A DNA stretch of 64,000 nt from Pseudomonadota bacterium (GCA_018262505.1 JAGSYV010000011.1:1-64000); one strand, 5' to 3'; shown: positions 35,349 through 45,652, numbered from the stretch's first letter. Notes: generated by a model from the letters alone, not told the origin. Made by a program: numbers and translations.

Positions 35349-36494
35349 TTAGCGAACGGGCTTGGGTCGCGGCACCGGCGCCGCCGCGCCGACCGTCTTT
35401 CCGGCGGGTGCTTTTCCGGCTTGGGCCTCCACAACAGGCGGCTCCACCGGGTCGGGCATGTCGCTGGCACCACCGAGGCTGATGGGAACAGGGTCCATCA
35501 CCTTGAAACGCGGCACCAGATAACTCGTCGGCTGGTTGTCATCGCCATCTCCAAGGTCTTCGCCGACGGGCGCCTTGGCCCCCTTCTTGCGCTTGGGACA
35601 GGCGAGATCGCGCACATCGGTAACGGTACTGGCCACCGGTCCACGCGGCGCAAGCCGGTCGAGCGTCACCGACGCCGCCGTGGCGGGCGTTCGGAACGAC
35701 GCCTCGAGAAGGCTGGCCGCCAACTCGTCGCGCTCCTTCGCCGTCTTGCCGCCGAGCACAATGGTCAGGATCTGGCGACCGTTGCGCGTCGCCGTCGCCG
35801 CCACGTTGAAGCCGGACGAGCAGATAAAGCCTGTCTTCATGCCGTCGGCGCCGGGATAGCGTTCCAGCAGGTTGTTATGGTTCTGAATGATCTTGCCACC
35901 CAGCGACAGCGCCGTCGTCCGGTAGAGATCCCGATAGCCGGGAAAATCCTTGAGGAGAGCACGGGCGAGCAGCGCATAGTCGCGAGCGGTTATCCACTGG
36001 TCTGGGACCGGCAGGCCGTTGGCGTTGGAGAAGCGCGTGTTGATCATGCCGAGCGATCGTGTCTCGCCGTTCATACGAGCCACGAAGCCCTGGAGACTGC
36101 CGCCGACCCGTTCGGCCAGCGCATAGGCGACATCGTTGGCCGACTTCACCATGATGATCCGCAGCGCCGTATCGATCGTGAGCACCGTTCCCGGCTTGAA
36201 GCCCATCTTCGAAGGCTGCTCGCGCGTCGCCTCCGGCGTCATCAACACCCCCGAATCGCCCCTGATCTCGCCAGCCTTGATGGCGGAGAGCGTCACGTAG
36301 ACGGTCATCAGTTTGGTGAGCGAAGCCGGATACCAGGGATCGAAGCTCTGGTTCTCGGCCAGCACCGCGCCGGTGGCGAGGTCGATGGAAAGATAAGGAG
36401 CGGCGACCGCGCCACCGACAAGGTTCAGGAACAGCGGCAGCGTCGCAGCAAGGCGGAAAAGACGGCGGGCGCGGCCACGCGGGCCGGAAATCAT
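35349..36494 (-). CDS. D-alanyl-D-alanine carboxypeptidase (peptidase S11)
   Basis: A 381-residue periplasmic penicillin-binding protein that trims pentapeptide stems of peptidoglycan. A signal peptide (about residues 1-32, ending in VGGAVAA) precedes the three catalytic motifs: SxxK as SLTK (Ser58, Lys61), SxN as SAN in VKSANDVAYAL, and KTG in DGMKTGFICSSG. After the catalytic domain come about 100 proline- and lysine-rich residues ending in PVPRPKPVR, a long tail whose role is unknown. Start at MISGPRGRARRLFRL; the frame is open further upstream. Divergent from the TIGR02302 gene. Confidence 0.92.
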   Translation of the reverse strand: MISGPRGRARRLFRLAATLPLFLNLVGGAVAAPYLSIDLATGAVLAENQSFDPWYPASLTKLMTVYVTLSAIKAGEIRGDSGVLMTPEATREQPSKMGFKPGTVLTIDTALRIIMVKSANDVAYALAERVGGSLQGFVARMNGETRSLGMINTRFSNANGLPVPDQWITARDYALLARALLKDFPGYRDLYRTTALSLGGKIIQNHNNLLERYPGADGMKTGFICSSGFNVAATATRNGRQILTIVLGGKTAKERDELAASLLEASFRTPATAASVTLDRLAPRGPVASTVTDVRDLACPKRKKGAKAPVGEDLGDGDDNQPTSYLVPRFKVMDPVPISLGGASDMPDPVEPPVVEAQAGKAPAGKTVGAAAPVPRPKPVR

Positions 36495-36702
36495 CGGCAA
36501 GGCTTTCTTCCCGGAAAACAATCGTCCACAGACGGATGATCTTAGCCGAAGGTCGTGTTCTCCGCAAAGGCGCGAGACGACCGGCGCCTCCCGAATGTCT
36601 TCCGAAGGCGGCCAGAATGCGGCGACACTCTTATCTTCGACCCATTTCCCCCCTAAAGTGGCCGCAACGACACAAGTGCCGATAGGCCAAGGGAAAGGCT
36701 CG

Positions 36703-39114
36703 ATGACAGAAGGACCGCACCGGCCCGAGGACCGGGAAAGCGATTTGCCGACCGCCACCGCGCGCGCCGTGGCGCTTTCCGGCCTTTCGCTCGCCTGGGA
36801 GCGGCTATGGCCGCGCCTTGCACTGGTGCTTTCAATGCTCGGTGCGTTTCTGGCACTTGCCTGGCTCGGCGCCTTCGAGCGCTTGCCCGCAGTCCTTCGC
36901 CTTGCCGCTGCCGGTGTTTTCGCGACGGGCCTGCTGGTGGCGATCATCCACCTTTTGCGGACACCCTGGCCCGATCGGCGGCAGGCAGCCGATCGACTCG
37001 AACGAGGCGTTCCCCACCGCCCCCTCAGCGCCTTTCTCGATCAGCCGGCGACAGCCGGCGACGGCCTTGCCGACGCACTCTGGCGGGCTCATCGCCATCG
37101 CCTTGCGGCGAGTCTGGAAACCCTTAAGCCGCGCCTGCCATCACCACGCCTTGACCGCGCCGACCCTCATGCTCTGCGGGCCGTCGTGTTCTTGCTGGTC
37201 ATCGTCGGCTTCTTTGCCACATCCGACCATGTCGGCCCGGTTAAGACCGTCTTCCGGTTACCGGCCGTCGCACCAGCGGATATTCGCGTCGATGTCTGGG
37301 CCAATCCGCCCACCTACACCGGCCTCACGCCGCGCGCTCTGATAACGACAACGAACGGCGCGATCAATGGGAACGCCCAGGCGATCACCCTGCCGGCGGG
37401 AACCACACTCGCCGTGCGACTCGCCGGCGTCGGTTCTCCAGCGGTTGCTTTCGCCGCTGAGGGCAAGCCGTCGGTCGCGCTCGATGGACAGGTGCCTGCC
37501 CCGGGGCAAACCGCCTACGACCATCGCCTGACGACCTCCGGCCGGCTGACACTGACGGGCGACGGTCTGTCGACCATGGAGGTGCCGATTACCGTTCGTG
37601 CCGATGCGCCGCCGGAGATCCACCTCGTCGAACAGCCGGCTGCCACCGCGCGCGGCGCGCTTCGCCTTGCCTATGCCGTCTCCGACGACTACCGGGTCGC
37701 CGCCGCGCGCGCCGTTCTGTCGGCTGACGTGACTGAGGGAGCCCGGCCGCTCGTCGCCCTGCCCGACGTGACGTTGTCCATGCCTCGCCGGGGCGAAGAT
37801 CACGCCGTCACGACTTCCGACCTCACCACCCACCCGCTGGCCGGCAGCCGCGTCCGCCTTGTCCTCGAGGCGCGCGACGATGCCGGGCACGTCGCCGAGA
37901 CGCCACCGCTCCTGATCGACCTGCCGGCCCGCCCGTTCCGTAACCCGCTGGCCGCTGCCATCGTCGAGCAGCGACGGTTGCTGGCGTCCGACGCCAGCCG
38001 GGCAAAGACGGTGGCAGCCACCTTCGAGACCCTGGGCGACCTCGGCGCCGCCTTCATCGACAAGCCCGGCCAGATCATCGGCCTGCGCGTCGCTCGCAAC
38101 AGCATCCTCGCCGCGCGAAACGATGCCGAGCTCAAACCGGTGCTCGACTATCTCTGGCAGATGGCCGTTGCCATCGAGGCCGGGGATCTCGCGCCGGCGG
38201 CGGAGCGGCTCGCTGCCGCGCGCGAGGCATTGAAGAAGGCGCTGGCCGACGGCGCCTCGCCCCAGGAGATCGCCCGCCTCAGCGAAGACCTCAAAGCCGC
38301 TCTCGACGAGTATCTGAAATCGATGGCCGAAGCGGCGGCCAGCAATCCCTCCCGCCTTGGCGATCTCAACCAGCAAGGCGGCCAACGTGTTACCAGCGAC
38401 GACCTCAAGAAGCTTATCGACCGCATGCGACAGCTCGGTGAGCTCGGTGAGCGCGACGCAGCCTCCGAGTTGCTGTCGCAGCTCGACGACATCCTGTCCG
38501 GCCTGCAGTTCGCCCAGCCCCAGGCCGGCGGCAGCGCCAACGATCCAACACTGGACGCCCTTGCCGACATCATCCGCCGGCAGCAGGAATTGCAGAACCG
38601 GACCCACAAGCTGACACCAGATGGCGATACCGGCGACCAGAGTAACGAGCAGCAGGCGCTCGACGACCTCCAACGCCAACAATCCGAGCTATCCCGCCGT
38701 CTTGAGGATCTGATGTCCGGCCTATCCAAACAGGGCGGCGGAGACCAGGGCAAAGACGGACTCGAAGGCGCTGGCCGCGCCATGCGCGAAGCCGGACGCG
38801 ACCTTGGCGCCGGCAACGCCGAATCCGCTGTCGGCAACCAGGGCACCGCCCTCGATGCCCTAAGGCGCGGTGCTCGTGAAATGATGCGCAGCCAGGAACA
38901 AGGCACTGCCGGCGTTCGCGAGGGCGGAACCGATCCGCTCGGCCGGCCGACCCGCCGACGCGGCCCCGACTTCGGCGGCGATACCAAAGTACCCGGCGAA
39001 ATCGAGGTGCAGCGGGCGCGCCGGCTGCTCGAAGAACTGCGCCGCCGCTACGCCGATCCCGGCCGGCCGGCGCTGGAACTCGACTATCTCCGCCGGCTGA
39101 TCGCCCCCTTCTGA
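36703..39114 (+). CDS. TIGR02302/DUF4175 family membrane protein
   Basis: An 803-residue protein of a family confined to alphaproteobacteria. Three hydrophobic helices lie near residues 37-57, 65-85 and 165-183 (LRAVVFLLVIVGFFATSD), then a large exported region of beta-type sequence (about 190-430) and a long charged, Gln/Asp/Gly-rich coiled-coil half (LADIIRRQQELQNRTHKL, LSRRLEDLMSGLSKQGGGDQ) ending in RRLLEELRRRYADPGRPALELDYL. Function unknown; an envelope role is likely from topology and from its place beside a DD-carboxypeptidase. Start at the ATG at 36703, 208 bp from the divergent gene. Confidence 0.88.
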   Translation: MTEGPHRPEDRESDLPTATARAVALSGLSLAWERLWPRLALVLSMLGAFLALAWLGAFERLPAVLRLAAAGVFATGLLVAIIHLLRTPWPDRRQAADRLERGVPHRPLSAFLDQPATAGDGLADALWRAHRHRLAASLETLKPRLPSPRLDRADPHALRAVVFLLVIVGFFATSDHVGPVKTVFRLPAVAPADIRVDVWANPPTYTGLTPRALITTTNGAINGNAQAITLPAGTTLAVRLAGVGSPAVAFAAEGKPSVALDGQVPAPGQTAYDHRLTTSGRLTLTGDGLSTMEVPITVRADAPPEIHLVEQPAATARGALRLAYAVSDDYRVAAARAVLSADVTEGARPLVALPDVTLSMPRRGEDHAVTTSDLTTHPLAGSRVRLVLEARDDAGHVAETPPLLIDLPARPFRNPLAAAIVEQRRLLASDASRAKTVAATFETLGDLGAAFIDKPGQIIGLRVARNSILAARNDAELKPVLDYLWQMAVAIEAGDLAPAAERLAAAREALKKALADGASPQEIARLSEDLKAALDEYLKSMAEAAASNPSRLGDLNQQGGQRVTSDDLKKLIDRMRQLGELGERDAASELLSQLDDILSGLQFAQPQAGGSANDPTLDALADIIRRQQELQNRTHKLTPDGDTGDQSNEQQALDDLQRQQSELSRRLEDLMSGLSKQGGGDQGKDGLEGAGRAMREAGRDLGAGNAESAVGNQGTALDALRRGAREMMRSQEQGTAGVREGGTDPLGRPTRRRGPDFGGDTKVPGEIEVQRARRLLEELRRRYADPGRPALELDYLRRLIAPF

Positions 39115-39142
39115 TCTCCTCCGGAACAGAGCTGACCTGCCG

Positions 39143-39171
39143 TTGACGACGGCTCGGACGGTCGCTACGGT
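39143..39171 (+). promoter_or_regulatory. Candidate sigma70-type promoter of etfBA
   Basis: TTGACG (39143-39148) and TACGGT (39166-39171) are separated by 17 nt and lie about 75 nt before the etfB start. The -35 matches 5 of 6 consensus bases; the -10 is poor. Confidence 0.35.
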
Positions 39172-39246
39172 CACGCCTCGCGCTCGAAATTGTCCCATTA
39201 CAGGCCGTTTCGGCCGTCGTCCCATTGGTCCGGAGAGATGGTCCCG

Positions 39247-39996
39247 ATGAAGATTCTCGTGCCCGTGAAACGGGTGGTCGACTACAACGTCAACATCCGC
39301 GTCAAGGCCGACGGTTCCGGCGTCGATCTGGCCAACGTCAAGATGTCGATGAACCCCTTCGACGAGATCGCCGTCGAGGAAGCCTTGCGCCTGCGCGAGG
39401 CCGGAGCCGCCAGCGAAGTAGTCGCCGTCTCGATCGGCCCGAAGGAAGCTCAGGAAACGGTGCGCACCGCGCTCGCCATGGGCGCCGACCGCGGTATCGT
39501 TCTCGAGGCGGAGGGCACCGTCGAGCCGCTCGCCGTCGCCAAGCTTCTGAAGGCGATCGTCGTCGAGGAAGCACCCGGCCTCGTCATCCTCGGCAAGCAG
39601 GCCATCGACGACGACAGCAACCAGACCGGTCAGATGCTGGCCGCCCTGCTCGGCTGGCCCCAGGGTACGTTCGCCTCCAAACTGGTTCTCGACGAAGGCG
39701 GCATCGAAGTGACGCGTGAGGTCGACGGCGGCCTGCAGACGGTGCGCCTCGCGCTGCCGGCGGTCGTCACCGCCGATCTCCGTCTCAACGAGCCGCGCTA
39801 CGCCTCGCTGCCGAACATCATGAAAGCCAAGAAGAAGCCGATCGATCTCAGGTCCGCTCTTCAATATGGTATTGATCTTACCCCTCGTCTGACGGTGCTG
39901 AAGACCGCCGAGCCGCCGAGCCGGCCGGCCGGCCGCCGCCTCGCCTCGGTCGCCGAATTGGTCGACCATCTGAAGACCGAAGCCGGCGTGCTCTGA
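39247..39996 (+). CDS. etfB: Electron transfer flavoprotein subunit beta
   Basis: A 249-residue subunit that, with EtfA, accepts electrons from acyl-CoA and other dehydrogenases and passes them to ETF-ubiquinone oxidoreductase. Begins [20 protein letters not shown]; the AMP-binding region [26 protein letters not shown] and the EtfB signature [27 protein letters not shown] are present. The ATG at 39247 gives the conserved N-terminus (GGAGAG upstream). etfA follows 18 bp later. Confidence 0.96.
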   Translation: MKILVPVKRVVDYNVNIRVKADGSGVDLANVKMSMNPFDEIAVEEALRLREAGAASEVVAVSIGPKEAQETVRTALAMGADRGIVLEAEGTVEPLAVAKLLKAIVVEEAPGLVILGKQAIDDDSNQTGQMLAALLGWPQGTFASKLVLDEGGIEVTREVDGGLQTVRLALPAVVTADLRLNEPRYASLPNIMKAKKKPIDLRSALQYGIDLTPRLTVLKTAEPPSRPAGRRLASVAELVDHLKTEAGVL

Positions 39997-40014
39997 GAAA
40001 GGCAAGCGAACAGA

Positions 40015-40953
40015 ATGACCACCCTTCTCCTCGCGGCCCACGACGGCACCACCATCAAAGACGCCACGCTGAAGGCGCTGACCGCGGCGCTGGCCATCGG
40101 CGACGACATCCACGTGCTGGTGGCCGGCGATGACGTCGCCGGCGCTGCCCCCGAAGCCGGCAAGCTCAAGGGCGTCAGCCGCGTACTGACCGCCGAAGCC
40201 CCGGCGCTCGGCCATGGCCTTGCCGAGCCGCTTGCCGCCCTCATCGTGTCGCTGGCTCCGACCTACTCAGCCGTCCTGGCCCCGTCGACATCGACCTTCA
40301 AGAACGCCCTGCCGCGCGCCGCCGCCCTGCTCGACGTGATGCAGGTCTCCGACATCACCGCCGTGCTGGCGCCCGACACGTTCGAGCGGCCGACCTATGC
40401 CGGCAATGCCTTGCTCACCGTACGCTCCGCCGATCCGATCCGGCTCATCACCGTTCGTACCGCCTCCTTCCGGGCGACACCTTTGGAAGACCGAGCGCCG
40501 GCGCCGATCGAGGCGGTCGCCACGCCGGCCGATCCCGGCCTTTCGTCTTTTGTCCGCGACGCCTTCTCCACCGCCGACCGCCCCGAGCTGACCGCGGCGC
40601 GGGTGGTGGTATCCGGCGGGCGGGCGCTCGGCTCGGAAGAACAGTTCAGGTCCGTGTTGCTGCCGCTGGCCGATCGACTGGGTGCGGCGGTCGGTGCCAG
40701 CCGCGCCGCCGTCGACGCCGGCTACGCCCCAAATGACTGGCAGGTCGGCCAGACCGGCAAGGCGGTATCGCCGGATCTTTATATCGCCATCGGCATTTCC
40801 GGCGCCATCCAGCACCTCGCCGGCATGAAGGACTCCAAGGTCATTGTCGCCATCAACAAGGACGCGGAGGCGCCGATCTTCCAGGTTGCCGACTACGGCC
40901 TCGTTGGCGATCTGTTCGAACTCGTGCCGGAGCTGACGAAAGCTCTCGGTTAA
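40015..40953 (+). CDS. etfA: Electron transfer flavoprotein subunit alpha
   Basis: A 312-residue FAD-binding subunit of ETF. The C-terminal FAD domain carries [63 protein letters not shown] (in parts) and ends in [15 protein letters not shown], all typical. The N-terminal domain pairs with EtfB. AGGCAAG upstream of the ATG. Followed 73 bp later by the hydroxyacyl-CoA dehydrogenase, a frequent rhizobial gene order. Confidence 0.96.
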   Translation: MTTLLLAAHDGTTIKDATLKALTAALAIGDDIHVLVAGDDVAGAAPEAGKLKGVSRVLTAEAPALGHGLAEPLAALIVSLAPTYSAVLAPSTSTFKNALPRAAALLDVMQVSDITAVLAPDTFERPTYAGNALLTVRSADPIRLITVRTASFRATPLEDRAPAPIEAVATPADPGLSSFVRDAFSTADRPELTAARVVVSGGRALGSEEQFRSVLLPLADRLGAAVGASRAAVDAGYAPNDWQVGQTGKAVSPDLYIAIGISGAIQHLAGMKDSKVIVAINKDAEAPIFQVADYGLVGDLFELVPELTKALG

Positions 40954-41026
40954 GCTAGAATGCCCTGATACTTGTCACAGGGGCGCGCCGCGGTCCGGTG
41001 CCGCCCCGAAAGGCTCGAGGACTTCA

Positions 41027-41863
41027 ATGGTTGAAATCAGGTCGATCGGCGTCATGGGCGCGGGTCAGATGGGCTCCGGCATTGCGCATGTCTGTGCTCT
41101 CGCAGGTCTCGACGTCGGGCTCTACGACATCGCGCGCGATCGGCTGGAGGCTTGCCTCAACGTCGTTTCGGCCAACCTCGGCCGTCAGGTCGCTTCCAAG
41201 AAGATCACCGAGGAGCAGCGCCGGGAGGCTCTGTCCCGCATCAAGCTCTTGACCGACCTCGAAGGCTTCTCCGATACCGATTTGGTCATCGAGGCGGTGA
41301 CCGAGAACGAAACCATCAAGCGCAAGGCGCTCTCCCAACTCTGTCCCGAGCTGAAGCCCGGAGCGATGATCGGTACCAACACCTCGTCGGTGTCGATTAC
41401 CCGCCTCGCCGCCTCGACCGACCGGCCCGAGCGATTCATCGGCATCCATTTCATGAACCCAGTGCCGGTGATGCAGCTCGTCGAACTGGTGCGCGGCATC
41501 GCCACCGAGGACGAGACCTTCGAGGCAGCGCGCAATTTCCCCGCTTTCATGGTCAACCGCATCTTGCTGCCGATGATCAACGAGGCGATCTACGTGCTCT
41601 ATGAGGGCGTCGGCACGGTGGATTCCATCGACACCGCCATGCGGCTCGGTGCCAACCATCCGATGGGACCGCTGCAGCTCGCCGACTTCATCGGCCTCGA
41701 CACCTGCCTCTCCATCATGCAGGTGCTGCACGACGGCCTCGCCGACAGCAAGTATCGCCCCTGCCCTTTGCTGGTGAAGTACGTCGAGGCCGGCTGGCTC
41801 GGTCGCAAGACGCAGCGCGGCTTCTACGATTACCGCGGCGCGACGCCGATACCGACGCGCTGA
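41027..41863 (+). CDS. 3-hydroxybutyryl-CoA dehydrogenase with apparent 14-residue deletion
   Basis: An NAD(P)-dependent enzyme (278 residues; family members about 282-293) that interconverts 3-hydroxybutyryl-CoA and acetoacetyl-CoA. The cofactor motif GVMGAGQMGSGIAHVCA (8-24), catalytic Ser in TNTSSVSIT, catalytic His in GIHFMNPVPVMQ and Asn in MINEAIYVLYEG are all intact. Between DETFEAA and FPAFMVNR, however, only RN remains where relatives have about 16 residues including the LGKT...V stretch. About 14 residues (42 bp, in frame) seem lost, removing the last strand of the Rossmann domain. The enzyme may be inactive or misfolded. The third gene of the etfB-etfA group, ending before a strong terminator. 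Confidence 0.88.
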   Translation: MVEIRSIGVMGAGQMGSGIAHVCALAGLDVGLYDIARDRLEACLNVVSANLGRQVASKKITEEQRREALSRIKLLTDLEGFSDTDLVIEAVTENETIKRKALSQLCPELKPGAMIGTNTSSVSITRLAASTDRPERFIGIHFMNPVPVMQLVELVRGIATEDETFEAARNFPAFMVNRILLPMINEAIYVLYEGVGTVDSIDTAMRLGANHPMGPLQLADFIGLDTCLSIMQVLHDGLADSKYRPCPLLVKYVEAGWLGRKTQRGFYDYRGATPIPTR

Positions 41864-41883
41864 GCCCGACCGATATCAAATCG

Positions 41884-41923
41884 AAGCCCCCGTCCCTTTC
41901 AGCGAAGGGCCGGGGGCTTTTTT
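41884..41923. terminator. Rho-independent terminator between convergent genes
   Basis: AAGCCCCC (41884-41891) pairs with GGGGGCTT (41912-41919), with an inner CCCTT/AAGGG stem, followed by a run of T to 41923. It ends the etf-hydroxyacyl-CoA dehydrogenase transcript; A residues on the other side let it work for the opposing beta-mannosidase gene as well. Confidence 0.85.
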
Positions 41924-41940
41924 GTCGCACTGGTCTTGGA

Positions 41941-44424
41941 TCACGCCCTGCGAATGACGATCTCGGTCGGCCGGTAGCTCGAACGCAGATCATGCACCAC
42001 GAGACTATCGACCGGATCGACATCTCCCGAACGCGATGTCCAGGTGATCGTCGCCGGCCTCTCCGGCGTCACGAGGATCGCGTTATCGGAGAAGACCCCA
42101 TAGGGATCCGTCTCCAGCGACACGTAGAAGGCGGGCGAGGTGACGCTGATGGTAAAGCCCCACTCACCCACGCCGCGCTTTGCCGCCTCGACGACGAGGC
42201 CCGGGTCGCGGAGGCGCAACGCCTTGTATGGCGACACTGCGTGATGATCGAAATGCTCTCCGGTGGGGTCGCTCCAGTTGAAGACCAGCACTTCGTCGGG
42301 CGTACCGTTGGCCGGAACGCTCAACAGCGGGATCGCCCGATCGATCGGCACCGTCTTCATGAATTCGCCAGCCGGCCGGCGCGAGCCATCGACCGAAAGC
42401 CAGAAGGCATTGCCGGCCACCACCACCTCGGACGGCGTGTCGTTGACGGCGAACAGTCCCACCGTGGCGAGGTCCGCCGACGGGATCGCCACCACGTTGA
42501 TCGGGGCGAAGAAATGCTTCGCCATCGAATGCAGCAGCTTCCAGCGGCCGCCATACTCGATCGATGACCAGGAAGCTACCGGATAGGTATCGTTGAGCTG
42601 CCAGTAGAGCGCGCCCATGCACTCCGGCTTGATCGACCGCCAGAAATCGATGGCGGTCTTCATGGCGAGGCCCTGTTGCACCTGGCTGAGGTAGACGACA
42701 TTCTCGAAGTTCTTCGGGAAGCGGAAGTAGCGCGAAATGGTCTCGACGATGCGCGCGTTGCCGCCGGCATTCTTCTGGTGCAGCTCCATGGCCGGCGAGG
42801 CGATGTCGAGGTCCTCCTCGTCAATGTAGCGCCGGAGCGTCGACAACGACACGAAGGACTGGAAGCCGAATTCCGAGGCAAAGCGCGGCCGCACGCCGCG
42901 ATAGGCGGCAAACGACTTGCCGGCGTGCCAGACGTCCCACATGTGCTGGTCGCCGGAGCCTTCCGCCTTCCAGGCATCGCCAAAGTCCATCGGCCCCTTC
43001 GACGGCGACGACGGCCAGAACAGCCGATCGGGATCGGCGCGGTTGGCAGCCAGTTCGATGGTCCGGCTCAACCGGTCGTAGGCGACGAGATAGCGGTCGC
43101 GATTGGCCCGCGCGATCTCGAACCAGGTCAGGGCGCCAATCACCTCGTTGTCGCCGCAATAGAGGGCGATCGAGGCATGGTGTGACAGCCTGCGTATCTG
43201 ATGTTCAATCTCCCGGTCGACTTCGGCGAGGAAGACGTTGTCGGCCGGGTAGAGGGCGCAGGCGAACATCATGTCCTGCCAGATCAGGATACCGAGCTCG
43301 TCGCAGATGTCGTAAAACCAGTCGGGCTCATATTGGCCACCGCCCCAGATGCGCAGCATGTTCATGCCGACGGCGACAGCATCCTCGAGAAGCGGCCGCA
43401 CCGCTTCCGGCGTGATGCGCGAGGGCAGGGCATCGCCGGGAATCCAGTTGGCACCGCGGCAGAACAGATCGAGGCCGTTGATACGCACCGTCAGCGGCAC
43501 GCCGATCTCGTCACGCTTGATCACCACCTCGAGGCGGCGAAGGCCGATCCTCTGATGGTGGGCGACGCCGCCAAGGGTAACGGTCAGATCGTAGAGCGAT
43601 TGCCCCCCCGAGCCGACCGGCCACCACAGGCGGGGATTTTCGACATGCAGCGTCGCCTGAGCGACGGTGGTGCCAGCCGAATACGTGATCTGGAGGCTGA
43701 CCTTTTCCTCGCCCAGCTCCACGGTCAGCAGTTCCTCGCCAGCCAGCTTTGCCGCGATCCGGACTTCGACGTCGACATCGACGGCACCGGTTGTCGCATC
43801 GTGGCGCTGCCGATGCTGAACGTAGGTGACAACAGGCAGGTCGGCGCGCTCGAGACGAATGTCGCCATAGAGGCCAAAGGGCATCATGGCGATGTTCCAG
43901 TCCCAGCCCGCGTGACACTGCACCTTCCTCAGAAGGTTGATATGCGGCATCGATTGCATCTGCGCGCTATAGGGCTGCTCGTACGGCTGCCGGGCGGCCG
44001 CCTCGGCCGCGGCGACGACGTTGGAGCGGAAGACGATCTCGATCTCGTTGTCACCCTCCCGAAGCGCATCGCCGACCTCGGCCCGATGCGGGCGAAACAT
44101 GTTGGCGGCGGCGAGCACCGGCTGACCGTTGATCCGCACCTCGGCAACGGTATCGAGACCGTCGACGTAGACCGCCCAGGGATAGGCGAGCTCCTCCGCA
44201 TCCATGGAGAAGGTCCGGCGGGCGACCCAGTCGCGCTCGGCCGGCCAGCGCACCAGAAGTTCGTTCTCGCCGACGTAAGGGTCGGGCAGGACCCCCGCGG
44301 CGATGAGCGCCGAGAGCGCATCGCCCGGCAAGGGAAACGGCACGGAAATCGATTCATCCGCCGCGTGAAGCGTCCAGTTTCCTGCGAGGTCCTTCGCGGA
44401 CGCGCGATTGACGAGGTCAGCCAT
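41941..44424 (-). CDS. Beta-mannosidase, glycoside hydrolase family 2
   Basis: An 827-residue enzyme that releases terminal beta-mannose. The GH2 sugar-binding domain covers about residues 15-190 (CHAGWDWNIAMMPFGLYGDI), the immunoglobulin-like domain follows, and the TIM barrel starts near 315 (NGLDLFCRGANWIPGDALPSRI). The acid/base is Glu427 in LYCGDNE and the nucleophile Glu518 in ASEFGFQS; WQLNDTYPVASW is the late barrel signature. No signal peptide, so it is cytoplasmic and would act on imported oligosaccharides. Lies downstream of a LacI-type regulator gene on the same strand. Confidence 0.93.
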   Translation of the reverse strand: MADLVNRASAKDLAGNWTLHAADESISVPFPLPGDALSALIAAGVLPDPYVGENELLVRWPAERDWVARRTFSMDAEELAYPWAVYVDGLDTVAEVRINGQPVLAAANMFRPHRAEVGDALREGDNEIEIVFRSNVVAAAEAAARQPYEQPYSAQMQSMPHINLLRKVQCHAGWDWNIAMMPFGLYGDIRLERADLPVVTYVQHRQRHDATTGAVDVDVEVRIAAKLAGEELLTVELGEEKVSLQITYSAGTTVAQATLHVENPRLWWPVGSGGQSLYDLTVTLGGVAHHQRIGLRRLEVVIKRDEIGVPLTVRINGLDLFCRGANWIPGDALPSRITPEAVRPLLEDAVAVGMNMLRIWGGGQYEPDWFYDICDELGILIWQDMMFACALYPADNVFLAEVDREIEHQIRRLSHHASIALYCGDNEVIGALTWFEIARANRDRYLVAYDRLSRTIELAANRADPDRLFWPSSPSKGPMDFGDAWKAEGSGDQHMWDVWHAGKSFAAYRGVRPRFASEFGFQSFVSLSTLRRYIDEEDLDIASPAMELHQKNAGGNARIVETISRYFRFPKNFENVVYLSQVQQGLAMKTAIDFWRSIKPECMGALYWQLNDTYPVASWSSIEYGGRWKLLHSMAKHFFAPINVVAIPSADLATVGLFAVNDTPSEVVVAGNAFWLSVDGSRRPAGEFMKTVPIDRAIPLLSVPANGTPDEVLVFNWSDPTGEHFDHHAVSPYKALRLRDPGLVVEAAKRGVGEWGFTISVTSPAFYVSLETDPYGVFSDNAILVTPERPATITWTSRSGDVDPVDSLVVHDLRSSYRPTEIVIRRA

Positions 44425-44610
44425 GAGTATCTCGAAGATTTGGAAGCCGCTGCTCCTCAGGGACGGACGCCCCTTCCCCCGCGGAGCGACACACGCCGGG
44501 GAACCGCGATACCATAACCCGACCGATCTGACCGGGCAAACGAAACGATTGCGGAAACGAGAAGTTACCCGACCTGGTAGCTGGAATGTCCACTACCGAT
44601 CGGCCGAAGG

Positions 44611-45633
44611 TCAGCGCCGCGTCGGCACATGCATCTCGGCGACAGCCAGTTCCTGCAACTGCGTCATGTCCGTCTCGCCCTCCAGGAGGCGGAGCATCAG
44701 CCGCGTCAGCCGGCGCCCGGCTTCCTGCAGCGGGAAATAGAAGCTTACCGGCGTCGGTTCGACATATTCGATCAGCCGCGTGGTGGTCGAGGCGCAGAAG
44801 CCGAAATCGGCCGGATCAAGGCCAATGTCACGGAGACCGGTCATCATGCCGAGCGAGGTAATGTCGTTGACGCAAATGAAGGCATCGGGCGGGCTTTCCT
44901 GCACCATCAGGTCCTTCACCGCAGCGCGCGTGCGCCGAGCTGTCAAGTCGAGGTCGAGAATGAGGCGGGGGTCGACCTCGATGCCTGCCTCGGCCAGCGC
45001 CTTGCGGTAACCGCGTAGCCGATATTGCGAGAACATGTATTCGATCGGCGGGTTGATCAGGCAGATGCGACGAAAGCCATTCGCCAAGAGATGTCGCACC
45101 GCACGATAGGTGGCGTCCTCGTCGTCGATATCGAACCAGGCATGCGGCGTGAACAGCTCGGTACGCCCGAAGGTGACGAAAGGAAAATCGCGTTCCAGCA
45201 GGAAACGGACACGCGGGTCCATTGGCAGGGTATGATCGAAGATCAAACCATCGGCGCGCCGGCCGTCGATGATGGTCTTCAGCGCGTCGATCGGGTCGGC
45301 GCCCGGGGCAAGCGGCACGGCGGTGACGGCATAACCCGCCGCGTGGGCCACCTCATGCACGCCTTGCAGCAGGCCAACCGAGCCGGTGTCGGCAATGTCA
45401 TCCGGCGGCACCGCCGACATCAGCACACAAATCGAATAGGAAAGGCCGGTCCTCAGCGTCAATCCGCCGACGTCTCGGACGTAACCAAGCTCGGCCGCTG
45501 CCTTCTGAACGCGCTCGATGGTCTCTTTGCGGACTTCCGGCCCATTGCGCAGAGCTCGACTGACGGTTGTGATCGACAGGTCAAGGTGGCGGGCCAGACT
45601 TTTCAGATTGAGCCGAGCACGATCATCGCCCAC
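44611..45633 (-). CDS. LacI family transcriptional regulator
   Basis: A 340-residue repressor. The N-terminal helix-turn-helix and hinge are clear (NLKSLARHLDLSITTVSRALRNGPEVRKETIERVQKAAAELGY, about residues 8-50, cited in part as LSITTVSRALRNG). The remainder is a periplasmic-binding-protein-like sensor domain (ICLINPPIEYMFSQYRLRGY, DAFICVNDITSLGMM). It probably controls the adjacent beta-mannosidase and SMP-30 genes in response to a sugar. Two related palindromes lie just upstream of its start and may be its own operators. Confidence 0.93.
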   Translation of the reverse strand: MGDDRARLNLKSLARHLDLSITTVSRALRNGPEVRKETIERVQKAAAELGYVRDVGGLTLRTGLSYSICVLMSAVPPDDIADTGSVGLLQGVHEVAHAAGYAVTAVPLAPGADPIDALKTIIDGRRADGLIFDHTLPMDPRVRFLLERDFPFVTFGRTELFTPHAWFDIDDEDATYRAVRHLLANGFRRICLINPPIEYMFSQYRLRGYRKALAEAGIEVDPRLILDLDLTARRTRAAVKDLMVQESPPDAFICVNDITSLGMMTGLRDIGLDPADFGFCASTTTRLIEYVEPTPVSFYFPLQEAGRRLTRLMLRLLEGETDMTQLQELAVAEMHVPTRR

Positions 45634-45652
45634 GTTGGATCAACTCCGGAGA

